Of a DNA stretch of 64,000 nt, positions 19,844-29,399 are shown piece by piece (the first letter of the stretch is position 1; each line of letters begins with the position of its first letter). The DNA is from Henriciella sp. (GTDB taxonomy: Bacteria > Pseudomonadota > Alphaproteobacteria > Caulobacterales > Hyphomonadaceae), in contig NZ_JAPYRE010000003.1 in assembly GCF_029936995.1 (NCBI RefSeq), positions 124,001-188,000 on the forward strand, in the 5' to 3' direction. A model generated the notes under the pieces. It ran no database searches. It was not told where the DNA came from and saw nothing but the letters and a program-made list of their open reading frames with translations. Both the position numbers and the translations under genes were made by a program.

Positions 19844-20599
19844 CTATCGTGTGCTAACGATCTGTGTCTCTTCACGGGCGGAGCAGGCCTCAAGGCTTAT
19901 GCCTTTAGGCACAAGGTCTAGAGAGCCTATGCAAGCTCCGTCGAAAGTGGCGCTTTCCAGTCCGGTTGCGCCGCTAAAATCGACATCTACAAGCTGAACC
20001 TTGGAAAAGTTCGCGCCAACAAGGTTTGCGCCCTTGAAGGATGTTCCAACGATGACGGCATTACTGAAATGAGCACCTTTCAGGTCTGCTTTATCAAAAA
20101 TGGCGACTGACAGGTTGGCACCGGAAAAATCAGCTCCAGCTGCATAGGTATCGGACAAGTTGGTCCCTTTCACCGTAGCCCCGTTCAGTTTTGCCCGGCG
20201 AAGTCTCGCTCCTGTCATATTGGCCGAGGTAAGATTGCAATTAATCAGGCTTGCCCTGTCAAATCGTGCGCCTGACATACGTGCTTCGGAAAAGCCTGAA
20301 CCATCAAGAACTGCTTGCCGAAAGTCGGTTCCTTTCGCAGTGGCACTTGAGAAATTCACGTTGTGAGCACGTGTCCCGCGCAGCAATGCAGAAGAAATGT
20401 CCGCCTTTGGGTAATTGGCATTCGAGATGTCCCATCCCGACATGTTGCGACCGCGCAGATCACACCCTTCACAAGAACCACCATACGAGGGCGCCCAGGA
20501 AACGCGCATGGACTTGTCCTGCGCCTGAGCGGCACCACTCATGAGGCTCGTGATCGCTACGGATATCGCCAGTAATATGCTGCGCTTAGTACTGAACAT
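19844..20599 (-). CDS. Exported pentapeptide-repeat protein A (251 aa)
   Basis: A signal peptide (residues 1-26, cleavage after AQA) is followed by an SC-x-x-C motif (C43, C46) and then about 35 tandem A(D/N)LXX-type pentapeptides forming a right-handed beta-helix, roughly residues 44-215. The C-terminal cap has cysteines at 223 and 239, 17 residues apart inclusive, around LVPKG. The second protein downstream shares the same cap and N-terminal pair. The four cysteines suggest disulfides closing both ends of the solenoid in the periplasm. Function unknown; the export signal and lack of a partner argue against a Qnr-like gyrase role. Confidence 0.82.
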   Translation of the reverse strand: MFSTKRSILLAISVAITSLMSGAAQAQDKSMRVSWAPSYGGSCEGCDLRGRNMSGWDISNANYPKADISSALLRGTRAHNVNFSSATAKGTDFRQAVLDGSGFSEARMSGARFDRASLINCNLTSANMTGARLRRAKLNGATVKGTNLSDTYAAGADFSGANLSVAIFDKADLKGAHFSNAVIVGTSFKGANLVGANFSKVQLVDVDFSGATGLESATFDGACIGSLDLVPKGISLEACSAREETQIVSTR

Positions 20600-20701
20600 G
20601 CTTCAATGATAGTGCTGCAGAATTGCCTGACGAAATAAAATCACTGTAACAACTGCAAACTCTCACTAGATGTGACGAATACGCCTCAGCGAAGATTTGT
20701 G

Positions 20702-21187
20702 TTAGCAGACTGGAATTGTCATGCCTTTGGGAAGGCGTGTAGAGTCATCTCCACAGGCCTTGTTCAATTGAGATTGGGTCATGCCCTTTGCAATCGAGAA
20801 GTCAGCTCCGGAGGCGTTGGCGCCGGTCAGGTCCGCGCCTTCAAGGTTGGAGTTACCGAAATAGGTGCCGACCAGTGCCGCATTCTGGAAATTAGCGTTT
20901 TTGAAGCTCGACCTGTTAAAGCGCGTGCCGAACAGGTTTGCTACAGAGAGGTTTGTGCCTGAGAAGTCCCAGCCGTCGAATGTTGAAAGTTGCAAATCGG
21001 CCTGGCGCAGCCGCGCGCCTGAAACATCAATCTTGTCGAGATCCATGTAGGCGAGGTCCGCCTGGAACAGATTACAGCCTGTGCACGACTGGCCATTCTG
21101 GACAGCTGCAATCTCTGATGCATTCTGGGCCAGCGCAGGTATAGGTGTGATAAGTATGGCAGATGCGGTTACGAGTTGTTTCAACAT
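20702..21187 (-). CDS. Exported pentapeptide-repeat protein B (161 aa)
   Basis: Paralogue of the protein encoded at 19844-20599. Signal peptide at residues 1-20 (ALA-Q), SC-x-x-C at C35/C38, about 18 pentapeptide units (residues 36-130), and a C-terminal cap with cysteines 145 and 161, 17 residues apart inclusive, around RLPKG. The cap type ACGD-STRLPKG is one I associate with exported alphaproteobacterial pentapeptide proteins. The two genes are on the same strand with 102 bases between them, so they may be separate transcripts. Probably a local duplication with a change in solenoid length. Function unknown. Confidence 0.82.
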   Translation of the reverse strand: MLKQLVTASAILITPIPALAQNASEIAAVQNGQSCTGCNLFQADLAYMDLDKIDVSGARLRQADLQLSTFDGWDFSGTNLSVANLFGTRFNRSSFKNANFQNAALVGTYFGNSNLEGADLTGANASGADFSIAKGMTQSQLNKACGDDSTRLPKGMTIPVC

Positions 21188-21256
21188 GATACATCCGATC
21201 GTACGAGACTGTTTGTTGATCAGGACATCGCAAACTACCTGCCATTGTTGCCGGGA

Positions 21257-23533
21257 TCATCTGAAAACGGTTTCGGAGCTGGTTTCCTCGCCACAGGTTT
21301 CACAGTGAACTGTATCCTCGCCGGGAAGCGCAGTAAGGGTAAAACTTGCGCAGTTTGGACAGGGCTGTGAAAGGTACTCTGGTTCAACAGCTTCATCGCT
21401 GTCAGCTTCTTCATCACCGTTTGTCGCATCTTCCCGTTCAGCGCGTTTCCTGTCGAGTATAACGATATTGTCCGGCAGTTGTCCGCGGGAAAAACCGCGG
21501 GAGATAAACTGTACAGCTTCTTCAGGGAGAGGCTGAGGGTCCTGGCGAGTGCCATCCTGCAGCCCGCGCCCAAGTCCGTCATGACTGACATCTTCCGCCA
21601 GTTCCGCGAGATCTTCCCGGGCCAGATAGGAAATGGCGAGCTCACGGAATATGTAATCGAGGATGGAGGTTGCCTTGGTGATCCGGTCATTCCCTGTAAC
21701 TTCGCCGGCCGGCTCAAAACGCGTGAACACGAAAGCATCGACATATTCGTCCAGCGGGACGCCATATTGAAGTCCGAGGGACACTGCGATCGCGAAATTA
21801 TTCATAAGGGAACGGAATGCAGCTCCCTCCTTATGCATGTCGATGAATATCTCGCCGAGCTCTCCATCGTCGAATTCACCGGTGTGGAGGTATACTTTGT
21901 GGCCACCAACCGTGGCTTTTTGAATATAGCCCTTGCGGCGGTCCGGCAGCCGTGTGCGTTGAACGGCCGTGACGGGCTGGGATGGCGAAAAAGCGGCCTT
22001 AATTTCGGGAGCGTCGCTTTCGGCAATAAGTTCTTCCGCGAGAGAACGGATAGACTCCATACGATCAGCCGCAATGACATCTCCTGCACTGCCGTCAGGG
22101 CGCAGATAGACTGAAAGGCCTTCCACGATTGCAGCTTCAGTCGATGCTGTGGACCAGTCGCTGGCGTCGACAAGGGCCGGTACTTTCAGCTCTTGTCCGA
22201 TGAGACGGGCCATTTCCAGTGGAAAGGATTCGGTCTCTGGCAGGAGTCGTCCAAGCTTCTCTATTGCGGCCTTTACGGTCGTCTCCCCCAGCCCGTTGAT
22301 AGCAGTATCGAGGGCTTGTACGGCCTCTGCCGACAACCCGATTGCACGCAACAAGGCTCTGCCATCGGTATCGAATGCTTCTGGCGGCAGCTTGAGATCA
22401 TTGATGATTACGTCATCGCCCAGGACCCAGCGGGAAAAAGCTCCCGAAAGAGGAAGTCCTTCCCTTAGAGCATTAGTCAGGCGCGACATGGCCTCGTCTG
22501 AAAAACCGCGGCTACGTAAAAGGTCGCGGCTCAGGCCGGGCAGGGAATCAATATCACCGACTTCTTCCAGCGCCGCTTCCACAGTTTCAAGATCATCGGG
22601 CCGGTTAGACAGCATCTGGCGCACAGGAAGACTTAAATGGACCGTGCCGTCATCATCTCCGGCCGTCAGGGCGCAATAGCCAGACAAGCCCTCGCTAGCG
22701 GGTGAGAAGCCGTAAGTGATGTTGGGCAGGTATGGTGCGATAACCGGCCGTGCGCGGCTAACGGTTTCAAAGCTTGTCTCCGGAGAAAGACCGAGATTAA
22801 CGGCGTCATCATCTGACAGAGGGTTGCCTGCCGTGATGCTGGTCACCGCCTTTAGAAGTGATGCTGCACGTCCCTGGATATCATTCGGCCCTTGTGGTGC
22901 GAGCGCCAGAGCACCCGCTGCTATCCCATGAAGGAGTAGATAGACCGGGGCGTCGCCTTCAGCGCTTTGACATGCAGCACGGATTGTATCGCCGAGCAGG
23001 CGTGCTTCCAGTCCATTTTCGGTAATAAAGGTACTGATATCCATCGCGATGGCGGGCGATTCCGAGGGCGCGGTATCTTCGCCAACCAGAACAGCAACAC
23101 CAATTTTACGGGCTTGCAGGACAAGTTCACGACAAGTGGCATGATCTTTTAGCGGCACCCTCACAGTCAGAGGAGCCATATCTGTCATGGCATTCAATCT
23201 CAGCTGTTTCTCAAGGCCGGGAAAACCGTTGGGGTGAGTGAGCCCTGCTTCAACAAGTGGCTCAGGCAGGCCTGACACCATGGCTTCTGCAAGCTCGGCG
23301 TTTTGCGGTGCAGGACCCAGCTGTTCGACCAGGTCTGCCATTCCGATTGTTGTGCGCCTGGCTAGATCGATACTTTGCTGGCTTTCTATTGCGGCGAGAA
23401 GGCGATCCTGTGAATTGCTGTCCTCCGAAGAGGAGGCAACAGGAGCGAGTTGCGCAAATGGCAGAATAGGGGTGATGCGCCCGGCTTCGATCGCTGCATC
23501 CAGCAAAGCGCTTGGGTTTTTCTGGCGGCTCAT
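21257..23533 (-). CDS. NrdJ-derived TSCPD protein, apparently without RNR catalytic residues
   Basis: Protein of 758 aa from the ATG at 23533, which has a GAGGG ribosome site upstream. Residues about 530-640 are a well-conserved TSCPD domain ([56 protein letters not shown]) of the kind at the C-terminus of B12-dependent class II ribonucleotide reductases. A terminal zinc ribbon follows (C725, C728, C744, C747). Residues about 165-430 resemble, weakly and from memory, the last part of the NrdJ catalytic barrel ([19 protein letters not shown]), but the active-site cysteine and C-x-N-x-E type motifs are absent and the usual FC after this point is lost. Probably a pseudoenzyme or regulator. Divergent from the NDUFA12-like gene. 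Confidence 0.75.
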   Translation of the reverse strand: MSRQKNPSALLDAAIEAGRITPILPFAQLAPVASSSEDSNSQDRLLAAIESQQSIDLARRTTIGMADLVEQLGPAPQNAELAEAMVSGLPEPLVEAGLTHPNGFPGLEKQLRLNAMTDMAPLTVRVPLKDHATCRELVLQARKIGVAVLVGEDTAPSESPAIAMDISTFITENGLEARLLGDTIRAACQSAEGDAPVYLLLHGIAAGALALAPQGPNDIQGRAASLLKAVTSITAGNPLSDDDAVNLGLSPETSFETVSRARPVIAPYLPNITYGFSPASEGLSGYCALTAGDDDGTVHLSLPVRQMLSNRPDDLETVEAALEEVGDIDSLPGLSRDLLRSRGFSDEAMSRLTNALREGLPLSGAFSRWVLGDDVIINDLKLPPEAFDTDGRALLRAIGLSAEAVQALDTAINGLGETTVKAAIEKLGRLLPETESFPLEMARLIGQELKVPALVDASDWSTASTEAAIVEGLSVYLRPDGSAGDVIAADRMESIRSLAEELIAESDAPEIKAAFSPSQPVTAVQRTRLPDRRKGYIQKATVGGHKVYLHTGEFDDGELGEIFIDMHKEGAAFRSLMNNFAIAVSLGLQYGVPLDEYVDAFVFTRFEPAGEVTGNDRITKATSILDYIFRELAISYLAREDLAELAEDVSHDGLGRGLQDGTRQDPQPLPEEAVQFISRGFSRGQLPDNIVILDRKRAEREDATNGDEEADSDEAVEPEYLSQPCPNCASFTLTALPGEDTVHCETCGEETSSETVFR

Positions 23534-23552
23534 GGCTGATCCCTCAATCTTC

Positions 23553-23566
23553 GTATCTGTCGATAC
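23553..23566. repeat. Short inverted repeat in the TSCPD/NDUFA12 divergent region
   Basis: GTATC-TGTC-GATAC, a perfect 5-bp inverted repeat 20 bases upstream of the start of the TSCPD gene, within the 168-base divergent intergenic region. A possible operator; weak on its own. No convincing pair of NrdR boxes is seen. Confidence 0.25.
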
Positions 23567-23701
23567 CGTCCAATTTATCCCCGCGACAAGATGAGCCGCA
23601 GGCTTGACGGGCAGGTTCAGATATTGTGAGCCGTAGCCTAGCTGGATTCGCGTCCAGGCTTGCTCCATATTCCAGTGCACAGGAAGTTTCAGGATTCGGC
23701 T

Positions 23702-24094
23702 ATGATCAAGCAGATCTTTACATGGTGGAACAGTGTAACCTTCGGGGCCTGGTTCGACATAACGCGGCGGAGCGAACTCGTCGGGACTGATGAGTACGGC
23801 AACAAGTATTATCAGGACCGGAAGGTATCACTGGAAGGGCGCCATCGTCGCTATGTGATTTATAAGGGCCTGGCCGAGCCCTCGAAAGTGCCTTCCGACT
23901 GGTTCGGTTGGCTTCATCACACCCTCGAGACTCCGCCGACGGAGACCCCTCTAAACCGCCGCGACTGGGAAAGTGACCATAAACCGAACATGACCGGAAC
24001 CATGTTTGCCTACCGTCCGGATGGTTCCTTGAAGGAATCAGGCCAGCGTCAGCGTGCTGATGCCGATTATGAGGCGTGGACCCCAGATGCGTGA
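23702..24094 (+). CDS. NDUFA12-like NADH:ubiquinone oxidoreductase subunit
   Basis: Protein of 130 aa homologous to mitochondrial complex I accessory subunit NDUFA12 (B17.2), found in alphaproteobacterial complex I. Typical features are the TWWN start, [30 protein letters not shown] and the C-terminal tryptophan (YEAWTP). The ATG at 23702 gives the usual N-terminus; 14 in-frame upstream codons are not typical. It overlaps the MlaD gene by 8 bases. No nuo genes are in the window. Confidence 0.93.
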   Translation: MIKQIFTWWNSVTFGAWFDITRRSELVGTDEYGNKYYQDRKVSLEGRHRRYVIYKGLAEPSKVPSDWFGWLHHTLETPPTETPLNRRDWESDHKPNMTGTMFAYRPDGSLKESGQRQRADADYEAWTPDA

Positions 24095-24791
24095 ATCAAT
24101 ATTTGAAACCGTTATCGGTGCTGCCGTAGTTGCTGTTGCTGGGCTCTTTCTCTGGTTTGCCCTGGCCCGTGGCGGGGATGCTGCGTCGGCTCCTTCCGGC
24201 AGTGTTGAACTAGGTGCGCGTTTCAGCAGTGTCAGCGGCGTAGAGCGCGGCACAGACGTTCGCATGGCTGGTGTGAAGGTTGGGACGGTCCGGGCGATTG
24301 AGTTGAATGTCGAGCGCGCTGAAGCACTCGTTACCATGGCGGTATCAAAGGACCTCATGCCACTTCAGGATGGCACGTCTGCCCGTATCCAGACAGAAGG
24401 TCTGCTTGGCGGAAATTATATTAACCTCGAACCTGGGCCGGGGTTTGGAGAGATTGCATCCTGCGGCCCGGATCAGGAGCTTTTTGGCGGCTCAGGCTGT
24501 GGCGAAATCCTTTATACACAGGGCAGTGTGGACCTGTTGACGCTGTTTGCTTCTTTTGCAAACGGGAACGGTGAAGATTCTGACGCTGCTGGTGGTGATA
24601 GTTCGGGAAGCTCTTCTGCCAGTAGTGGTGAAACGGACGGCTATAGCGATCCGTCTGATGATGAGACCAGTGACGAGCCAACTGATAGTCCGTCGCAGGA
24701 AGAGACAGATAGCGACACAGAATCGTCTGAATCATCAACTTCATTCGGAGAGCCTTACCCGGGTACGGCGTCTTCGGGAGATGATCAGTGA
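24087..24791 (+). CDS. mlaD: MlaD-like MCE-domain lipid transport protein
   Basis: Substrate-binding component of a phospholipid ABC transporter between inner and outer membranes (234 aa). One N-terminal membrane helix (residues about 7-26) precedes an MCE domain at about 35-115 (FSSVSGVERGTDVRMAGVKV, GLLGGNYINLEPG). The last 85 residues are extremely rich in Ser, Asp, Glu and Thr with little structure, an unusual tail. Two cysteines (SCG and GCG) flank the link. The ATG at 24087 lies inside the previous gene; the next gene overlaps as GTGA. No permease or ATPase partner is nearby. Confidence 0.88.
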   Translation: MRESIFETVIGAAVVAVAGLFLWFALARGGDAASAPSGSVELGARFSSVSGVERGTDVRMAGVKVGTVRAIELNVERAEALVTMAVSKDLMPLQDGTSARIQTEGLLGGNYINLEPGPGFGEIASCGPDQELFGGSGCGEILYTQGSVDLLTLFASFANGNGEDSDAAGGDSSGSSSASSGETDGYSDPSDDETSDEPTDSPSQEETDSDTESSESSTSFGEPYPGTASSGDDQ

Positions 24792-25426
24792 ATTTATCGA
24801 GAGTTTTATGGGTAGCTACACTTCTGGCAGTGTCAGCACCTGATGTAGCTGCACAGCTTGAGACGATCGAGGAGGCCGACCAGTCGGGAGAGGTGCAGGA
24901 GAATGAACCTTCGGTGCTTCTGGAGCCTGGCGAGGAGAGCGAAGAAGACGAGGGCAGGACCTACACTGAGGAAAAAACGGCCACCTTGCGGGCCCTCGAC
25001 AAAATAACAGGTCGCTCAACTGACTTTGAAATCGAAGTCGGTGAACCAGTTGTATATGGTGCTCTCAAAATCGGCCTTGAGGTCTGCTTTCAAACCCCAC
25101 CGGAAGAGCCGCCGGAAAGTGCTGCCTTTCTGAAGATTGTCACCACTGAGAACATCAGAATGCAGTCGGTGACGGAGCCACGCCTGGCGAGCGAGCTGGA
25201 AAGCGTAAGCGATGACAATATCGATGCTATCGCGCTTGCTGACGCTGAAGCGGGACAGGAGCAAGCGAACGGTGTAGCGGACAATGAATTGCTCTTTTCA
25301 GGCTGGATGTTTGCATCTTCCCCGGGGCTGAGTGCTCTGGAGCACCCGGTTTATGATGTCTGGGTGATCAGATGTACTGAGCCTTCACCTGTTAGCCCAT
25401 CCAGTCCGGGCAATCCAACTGAATAG
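24788..25426 (+). CDS. DUF2155 family exported protein
   Basis: Protein of 212 aa with a signal peptide (residues 1-22, VAAQ), an acidic linker and then a DUF2155 domain from about residue 55 to 195 (TATLRALDKITGR, LKIGLEVCF, LFSGWMFASSPGLSALEHPVYDVWV). Two conserved cysteines are likely disulfide-bonded. GTG start overlapping mlaD as GTGA. The family usually sits beside aat and complex I or Mla genes in alphaproteobacteria; its function is unknown. Its last 76 bases overlap the 3' end of aat on the other strand. Confidence 0.88.
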   Translation: MNLSRVLWVATLLAVSAPDVAAQLETIEEADQSGEVQENEPSVLLEPGEESEEDEGRTYTEEKTATLRALDKITGRSTDFEIEVGEPVVYGALKIGLEVCFQTPPEEPPESAAFLKIVTTENIRMQSVTEPRLASELESVSDDNIDAIALADAEAGQEQANGVADNELLFSGWMFASSPGLSALEHPVYDVWVIRCTEPSPVSPSSPGNPTE

Positions 25427-26019
25427 AAATCCGCTTGTACCGCCAGCGCGCGATCAAGGTGTTTCATGAACTCGTTTTTCGGGATTTCTTCCAAACCGAA
25501 TTGTTCAAGGTGCGGATTATGGAATTGCGCATCCATAAGTTCGAACCCGCCTGCAATGAGGCGGGCCACAAGGTGAACCAGCGCGATTTTTGACGCGTCA
25601 GTTGCACGTGAGAACATGCTCTCACCAAAGAAAGCACCGCCAAGAGCAACGCCGTATAGCCCGCCAACGAGGTGACCTTCCTGATCCCAGCATTCCACGG
25701 AATGTGCGTAGCCCTGTCTATGCAGGCTACCATATAGGTTAAGAATGGGCGCGTTGATCCAGGTCGTGGGACGGTCAGGTACTTCTTCCGCGCATGCTTC
25801 GATGACGCGATTGAAGGCGAGATCGACTGTGACCTCGAATGGCATCTGGCGGACAGTCCGTTTCAAGCGTTTAGGAATATGGAAGCCCTTGAGGGGCAAT
25901 ACCCCTCTTATCTCTGGCGAGATCAGGAACAGGTTCATGTCATAGCGGGAATCCGCCATGGGAAAGATGCCCTGACGATAGCAGTCCAGAAGCTTTTCAG
26001 TATCAAACCGCGCCGACAT
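25351..26019 (-). CDS. aat: Leucyl/phenylalanyl-tRNA-protein transferase
   Basis: Adds Leu or Phe to N-terminal Arg/Lys of proteins to make them ClpAP/ClpS substrates (222 aa). Family motifs are the early YRQGIFPM, the GVLPLKGFHIP stretch, the central GGLYGVALGGAFFGESMFSRATDASK and LMDAQFHNPHLEQFG. The C-terminal ITQTS is a typical end for alphaproteobacterial Aat, which supports the overlap with DUF2155 being real. It lies downstream of accC with a 31-base gap. Confidence 0.96.
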   Translation of the reverse strand: MSARFDTEKLLDCYRQGIFPMADSRYDMNLFLISPEIRGVLPLKGFHIPKRLKRTVRQMPFEVTVDLAFNRVIEACAEEVPDRPTTWINAPILNLYGSLHRQGYAHSVECWDQEGHLVGGLYGVALGGAFFGESMFSRATDASKIALVHLVARLIAGGFELMDAQFHNPHLEQFGLEEIPKNEFMKHLDRALAVQADFYSVGLPGLDGLTGEGSVHLITQTS

Positions 26020-26050
26020 GTCTCTGTCCTGAAACGATGTCTTTATGAAA

Positions 26051-27391
26051 CTATGACTTTGCGAGGAACCGTTCTAGCCAGTGTATATCATAGTTGCCGT
26101 CTACGACATCCTGGGCTTCTACCAGCTGCTGATGCAGGGGTAGGGTCGTTTCGATGCCCCCGACGACCATTTCATCAATGGCGCGCCGCAGGCGCATGAT
26201 GCACTCATTGCGCGTCCGACCGTGCACGATGAGTTTGCCAATCAGGCTGTCATAGTGCGGTGGAATCCGGTAGCCGGCATAGGCTGCACTGTCGAGACGG
26301 ACATCAGGCCCCCCCGGCGCGTGAAATTCCGTAATGGTGCCAGGCGAAGGCATGAAGGTTTGCGGATGCTCGGCATTGATCCGGCATTCGATCGCATGCC
26401 CGACAAGCATTACATCTTCCTGCGCAAAAGACAGCTTTTTTCCGTCTGCTATGCGGATTTGTTCACGCACAAGATCAATACCGGTAATCATTTCTGTAAC
26501 CGGATGCTCGACCTGAAGACGTGTGTTCATCTCGATGAAATAGAAGTTCCCGTCCTCGTACAGGAATTCCATAGTTCCGGCGCCGAGATAGCCGAGTTTT
26601 TTGACGGCCTTGGCAACAATCGTACCGATTTCCTCACGCTGGGCTTGGTTAAGGGCAGGCGACGGCGCTTCCTCAAATACTTTCTGGTGACGGCGCTGGA
26701 GCGAGCAATCGCGTTCCCAGAGATGAGCCACATTTCCGTGACTGTCAGCGATAACCTGGATTTCAATATGGCGCGGCGTCGTGAGATACTTCTCGAGGTA
26801 GACAGCATCGTCGCCGAACGCTGCCTTGGCTTCAGTCTTGGCAGTTCGAATTGCGTTTTCCAGCTCTTTTTCGGTCTTGGCGACCTTCATGCCGCGTCCG
26901 CCGCCGCCGGAGGCAGCTTTCACCAGAACCGGATAGCCAATCTTCTTGGCGATTTTTTTTGCTTCACTGGTACTTGTCACACCGCCATCCGAACCTGGCA
27001 CACACGGTACGCCCGTCTCGATCATCGCTTGCTTTGCGGCAATCTTGTCGCCCATCGTGCGGATATGTTCGGCTTTCGGCCCGATGAACTTTATGTCGTG
27101 CGCCTCGACCATTTCAGCGAATTGCGCGTTTTCCGACAGGAAACCATACCCGGGATGGATCGCATCCGCATTGGTGATTTCGGCGGCGGCCAGGATACGT
27201 GATTTCTTGAGATAGCTCTCCGAAGAAGGCGCGGGCCCGATGCAGACACTTTCGTCCGCCAGGCGTACGGCCATGGCATCGCGATCAGCTTCGGAATGCA
27301 CCACAACCGTGGAAATTCCCATTTCCTTGCAGGCCCGGTGGATGCGCAGGGCAATCTCGCCACGATTGGCGATCAGGACTTTCTCAATCAT
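26051..27391 (-). CDS. accC: Acetyl-CoA carboxylase, biotin carboxylase subunit
   Basis: ATP-dependent carboxylation of biotin on AccB, first half of the committed step of fatty acid synthesis (446 aa). ATP-grasp features are K159 before the glycine-rich loop [23 protein letters not shown], the [11 protein letters not shown] segment and the active-site segment [13 protein letters not shown]. It lies 10 bases after accB, forming the usual accBC unit. Confidence 0.98.
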   Translation of the reverse strand: MIEKVLIANRGEIALRIHRACKEMGISTVVVHSEADRDAMAVRLADESVCIGPAPSSESYLKKSRILAAAEITNADAIHPGYGFLSENAQFAEMVEAHDIKFIGPKAEHIRTMGDKIAAKQAMIETGVPCVPGSDGGVTSTSEAKKIAKKIGYPVLVKAASGGGGRGMKVAKTEKELENAIRTAKTEAKAAFGDDAVYLEKYLTTPRHIEIQVIADSHGNVAHLWERDCSLQRRHQKVFEEAPSPALNQAQREEIGTIVAKAVKKLGYLGAGTMEFLYEDGNFYFIEMNTRLQVEHPVTEMITGIDLVREQIRIADGKKLSFAQEDVMLVGHAIECRINAEHPQTFMPSPGTITEFHAPGGPDVRLDSAAYAGYRIPPHYDSLIGKLIVHGRTRNECIMRLRRAIDEMVVGGIETTLPLHQQLVEAQDVVDGNYDIHWLERFLAKS

Positions 27392-27401
27392 GTGACCGAC
27401 C

Positions 27402-27884
27402 TCACTCGATGACGATCAGGGGTTCGCCGAACTCTACGGGCTGGGCATCGTCAACGATGATTTCCTTGACCGTGCCGGCGGCGGGCGCCTCGACAGGATT
27501 GAAGGTCTTCATGGCTTCCACCAGCATAAGCGTGTCGCCCTTTTTGACCTTGTCACCCACATTCACGAACGCCTTCGCGCCAGGTTCAGGAGAAAGATAG
27601 ACCGTACCGACCATTGGGCTGGTGACGGCATTCTTGGCGGGAGCGGCAGCTGGCGCGCTCTCTTGCGCGGGCGCTGCCGTAGCTGGTGCAGGAGCAGCAG
27701 GCGCTGCTGGCGGGGGAGCCGCATATTGCACAGGGGGTGGCATATGGGACTCGGGCCCCGATTTGCTTACGCGGATGCGAAGCCCTTCGTGCTCGACTTC
27801 GACCTCACCCAGATCTGCGTCGCGCAAGATCGAGGCGAGTTCTCGTACTAGGCCAGTGTCGAGGCCATTTTTCGCCGTGCTCAT
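27402..27884 (-). CDS. accB: Biotin carboxyl carrier protein
   Basis: Carries the carboxybiotin of acetyl-CoA carboxylase (160 aa). The N-terminal segment (about 1-45) is followed by an Ala/Pro-rich flexible linker (about 48-85) and a C-terminal biotinyl domain. Biotin is attached at K126 in [25 protein letters not shown] opens the domain. Expressed with accC downstream and aroQ upstream on the same strand. Confidence 0.97.
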   Translation of the reverse strand: MSTAKNGLDTGLVRELASILRDADLGEVEVEHEGLRIRVSKSGPESHMPPPVQYAAPPPAAPAAPAPATAAPAQESAPAAAPAKNAVTSPMVGTVYLSPEPGAKAFVNVGDKVKKGDTLMLVEAMKTFNPVEAPAAGTVKEIIVDDAQPVEFGEPLIVIE

Positions 27885-27896
27885 GAGTAGATATCC

Positions 27897-28328
27897 TCAA
27901 GCTGTCATTCTTATCGCGGCATCAAGTGCAAAGTGATAACCGCGTGCCCCCAGTCCTGCAATCGTTGCAGCTGCCGCCGGGGCCACATAGTTTGTTTGCC
28001 GGAAGGCCTCTCTACCCGCCGGATTGGACAGGTGAACCTCAATGATGGGCACTGTGCAAGCACGTAGAGCATCATGCAGCGCAATAGAAGTATGGGTGTA
28101 GGCGCCAGCATTAAGAATAAGTGCCGCCCCCTCCCGCGAGGCTTCCTGAACCCAGGTAACAAGTTCACCTTCAAAATTAGTCTGACGAAAATCGATTCTG
28201 CGATCTGCCGCTGTCTCTATTAGCGAATCACGGATGTCATCCAGCGTTTCATGGCCATAAATTTCAGGCTCACGTGTACCCAGGAGGTTGAGATTGGGCC
28301 CGTTCAATACATAAATCGGCTTTGTCAT
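27897..28328 (-). CDS. aroQ: 3-dehydroquinate dehydratase, type II
   Basis: Third step of the shikimate pathway (143 aa, dodecameric family). N-terminal [17 protein letters not shown] carries the catalytic Y24; the EVHLSN stretch is the substrate loop. The ATG at 28328 gives the standard N-terminus; 12 in-frame upstream residues are not conserved. It heads aroQ-accB-accC-aat, a conserved alphaproteobacterial order. It is divergent from thiS, 65 bases apart. Confidence 0.97.
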   Translation of the reverse strand: MTKPIYVLNGPNLNLLGTREPEIYGHETLDDIRDSLIETAADRRIDFRQTNFEGELVTWVQEASREGAALILNAGAYTHTSIALHDALRACTVPIIEVHLSNPAGREAFRQTNYVAPAAAATIAGLGARGYHFALDAAIRMTA

Positions 28329-28393
28329 GGCGAAGTTCTTGCGCTTGTTCTGTTGGCAAGGCAAGGCATAGACCAGTCATGGAGGCGCAGGTT

Positions 28394-28594
28394 ATGCAGG
28401 TTTTTGTCAACGGAGATCCTTTTGAAATCAAGGATGGCGCTGTCGTCAACGATCTTGTCAGGGCGCTCACGGATGACCCGCGCGGTATCGCCATAGAACT
28501 CAACCGGGAAATCGTCCCGAAATCGAAACATGCCGAGACATCGTTGAACGATGGCGATCGTCTTGAAGTCGTCCAGTTTGTAGGCGGCGGCTGA
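28394..28594 (+). CDS. thiS: Sulfur carrier protein ThiS
   Basis: Ubiquitin-like protein of 66 aa ending in the required Gly-Gly; its thiocarboxylate supplies sulfur to the thiazole ring of thiamine. The ATG at 28394 has GGAGG 8 bases upstream, which decides it over the in-frame ATG at 28379. Followed by thiG after 20 bases. No TPP riboswitch is recognisable in the short leader. thiF and thiC are not in the window. Confidence 0.93.
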   Translation: MQVFVNGDPFEIKDGAVVNDLVRALTDDPRGIAIELNREIVPKSKHAETSLNDGDRLEVVQFVGGG

Positions 28595-28614
28595 ACCACT
28601 CAGGATATTTAAAG

Positions 28615-29385
28615 ATGACTGATAAGCTCATCATTGCCGGACGTGAATTTACCTCGCGTCTTATCATCGGCACTGGCAAATATGCTTCCTATGCCCAGAA
28701 TGCTGAAGCGGCCAAAGCCGCTGGCGCTGAGATGGTTACTGTTGCATTGCGTCGCGTGAACTGGTCGGACCCTGACCAGGATCGGCTTCAGGATCATGTG
28801 TCCCCGGACAAGTACAGCTACCTGCCCAATACAGCAGGATGTTTCACGGCTGATGAAGCTGTGCGTACCCTGCGTCTTGCGCGTGAAGCCGGCGGCTGGG
28901 ACCTGGTGAAGCTCGAAGTCCTATCGGATCAGAAGACGCTCTATCCAGACATGGAAGAGACACTGACAGCTGCCAAAGCGCTCATCGCTGACGGGTTTGA
29001 GGTCATGGTATACTGTTCGGATGATCCTGTTTATGCGAAGAAACTCGAAGAGGCGGGCTGCTGCGCGATCATGCCGCTCGGTTCGCTCATCGGGTCCGGA
29101 CTTGGAATCCAGAACCCCTTGAATATCCGTCTCATTGTCGAGCAGGCGCGTGTCCCAGTCATCGTCGATGCGGGGGTTGGAACGGCTTCGGATGCGGCTA
29201 TGGCCATGGAGCTCGGTTGCGACGGTGTCCTCATGAACACCGCGATCGCTGAAGCCAAGGATCCAGTGCGCATGGCGCGCGCCATGAAACACGCCATACT
29301 GGCGGGCCGCGAAGCCTATCTTGCCGGACGTATGGGCCGTAAACGCTACGCAGACCCTTCGTCGCCACTAGGTGGGCTCATCTAG
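28615..29385 (+). CDS. thiG: Thiazole synthase ThiG
   Basis: Forms the thiazole phosphate of thiamine from DXP, dehydroglycine and ThiS-thiocarboxylate (256 aa). The Schiff-base lysine is K99 in WDLVKLEVL; other motifs are RLIIGTGKY near the start, the phosphate-binding [16 protein letters not shown] and [11 protein letters not shown]. Immediately downstream of thiS. The oxidase that makes dehydroglycine may be the ThiO-like protein at 35585-36682, which is not in this operon. Confidence 0.97.
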   Translation: MTDKLIIAGREFTSRLIIGTGKYASYAQNAEAAKAAGAEMVTVALRRVNWSDPDQDRLQDHVSPDKYSYLPNTAGCFTADEAVRTLRLAREAGGWDLVKLEVLSDQKTLYPDMEETLTAAKALIADGFEVMVYCSDDPVYAKKLEEAGCCAIMPLGSLIGSGLGIQNPLNIRLIVEQARVPVIVDAGVGTASDAAMAMELGCDGVLMNTAIAEAKDPVRMARAMKHAILAGREAYLAGRMGRKRYADPSSPLGGLI

Positions 29386-29399
29386 GCCCGGACAACAGG

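Noticed and set aside
19844-21187. Pentapeptide proteins as quinolone-resistance (Qnr) genes
   Set aside because: Both have signal peptides and terminal cysteine pairs; Qnr proteins are cytosolic.
21257-23533. Functional ribonucleotide reductase
   Set aside because: No catalytic cysteine motifs or N-terminal ATP cone; only the C-terminal TSCPD and zinc ribbon are well conserved.
26222-27202. 326-codon plus-strand frame
   Set aside because: Antisense of accC; all family motifs of biotin carboxylase are on the minus strand.
28329-28393. TPP riboswitch before thiS
   Set aside because: The gap is 65 bases and lacks the conserved CTGAGA and ACCTGA-type thi-box elements.
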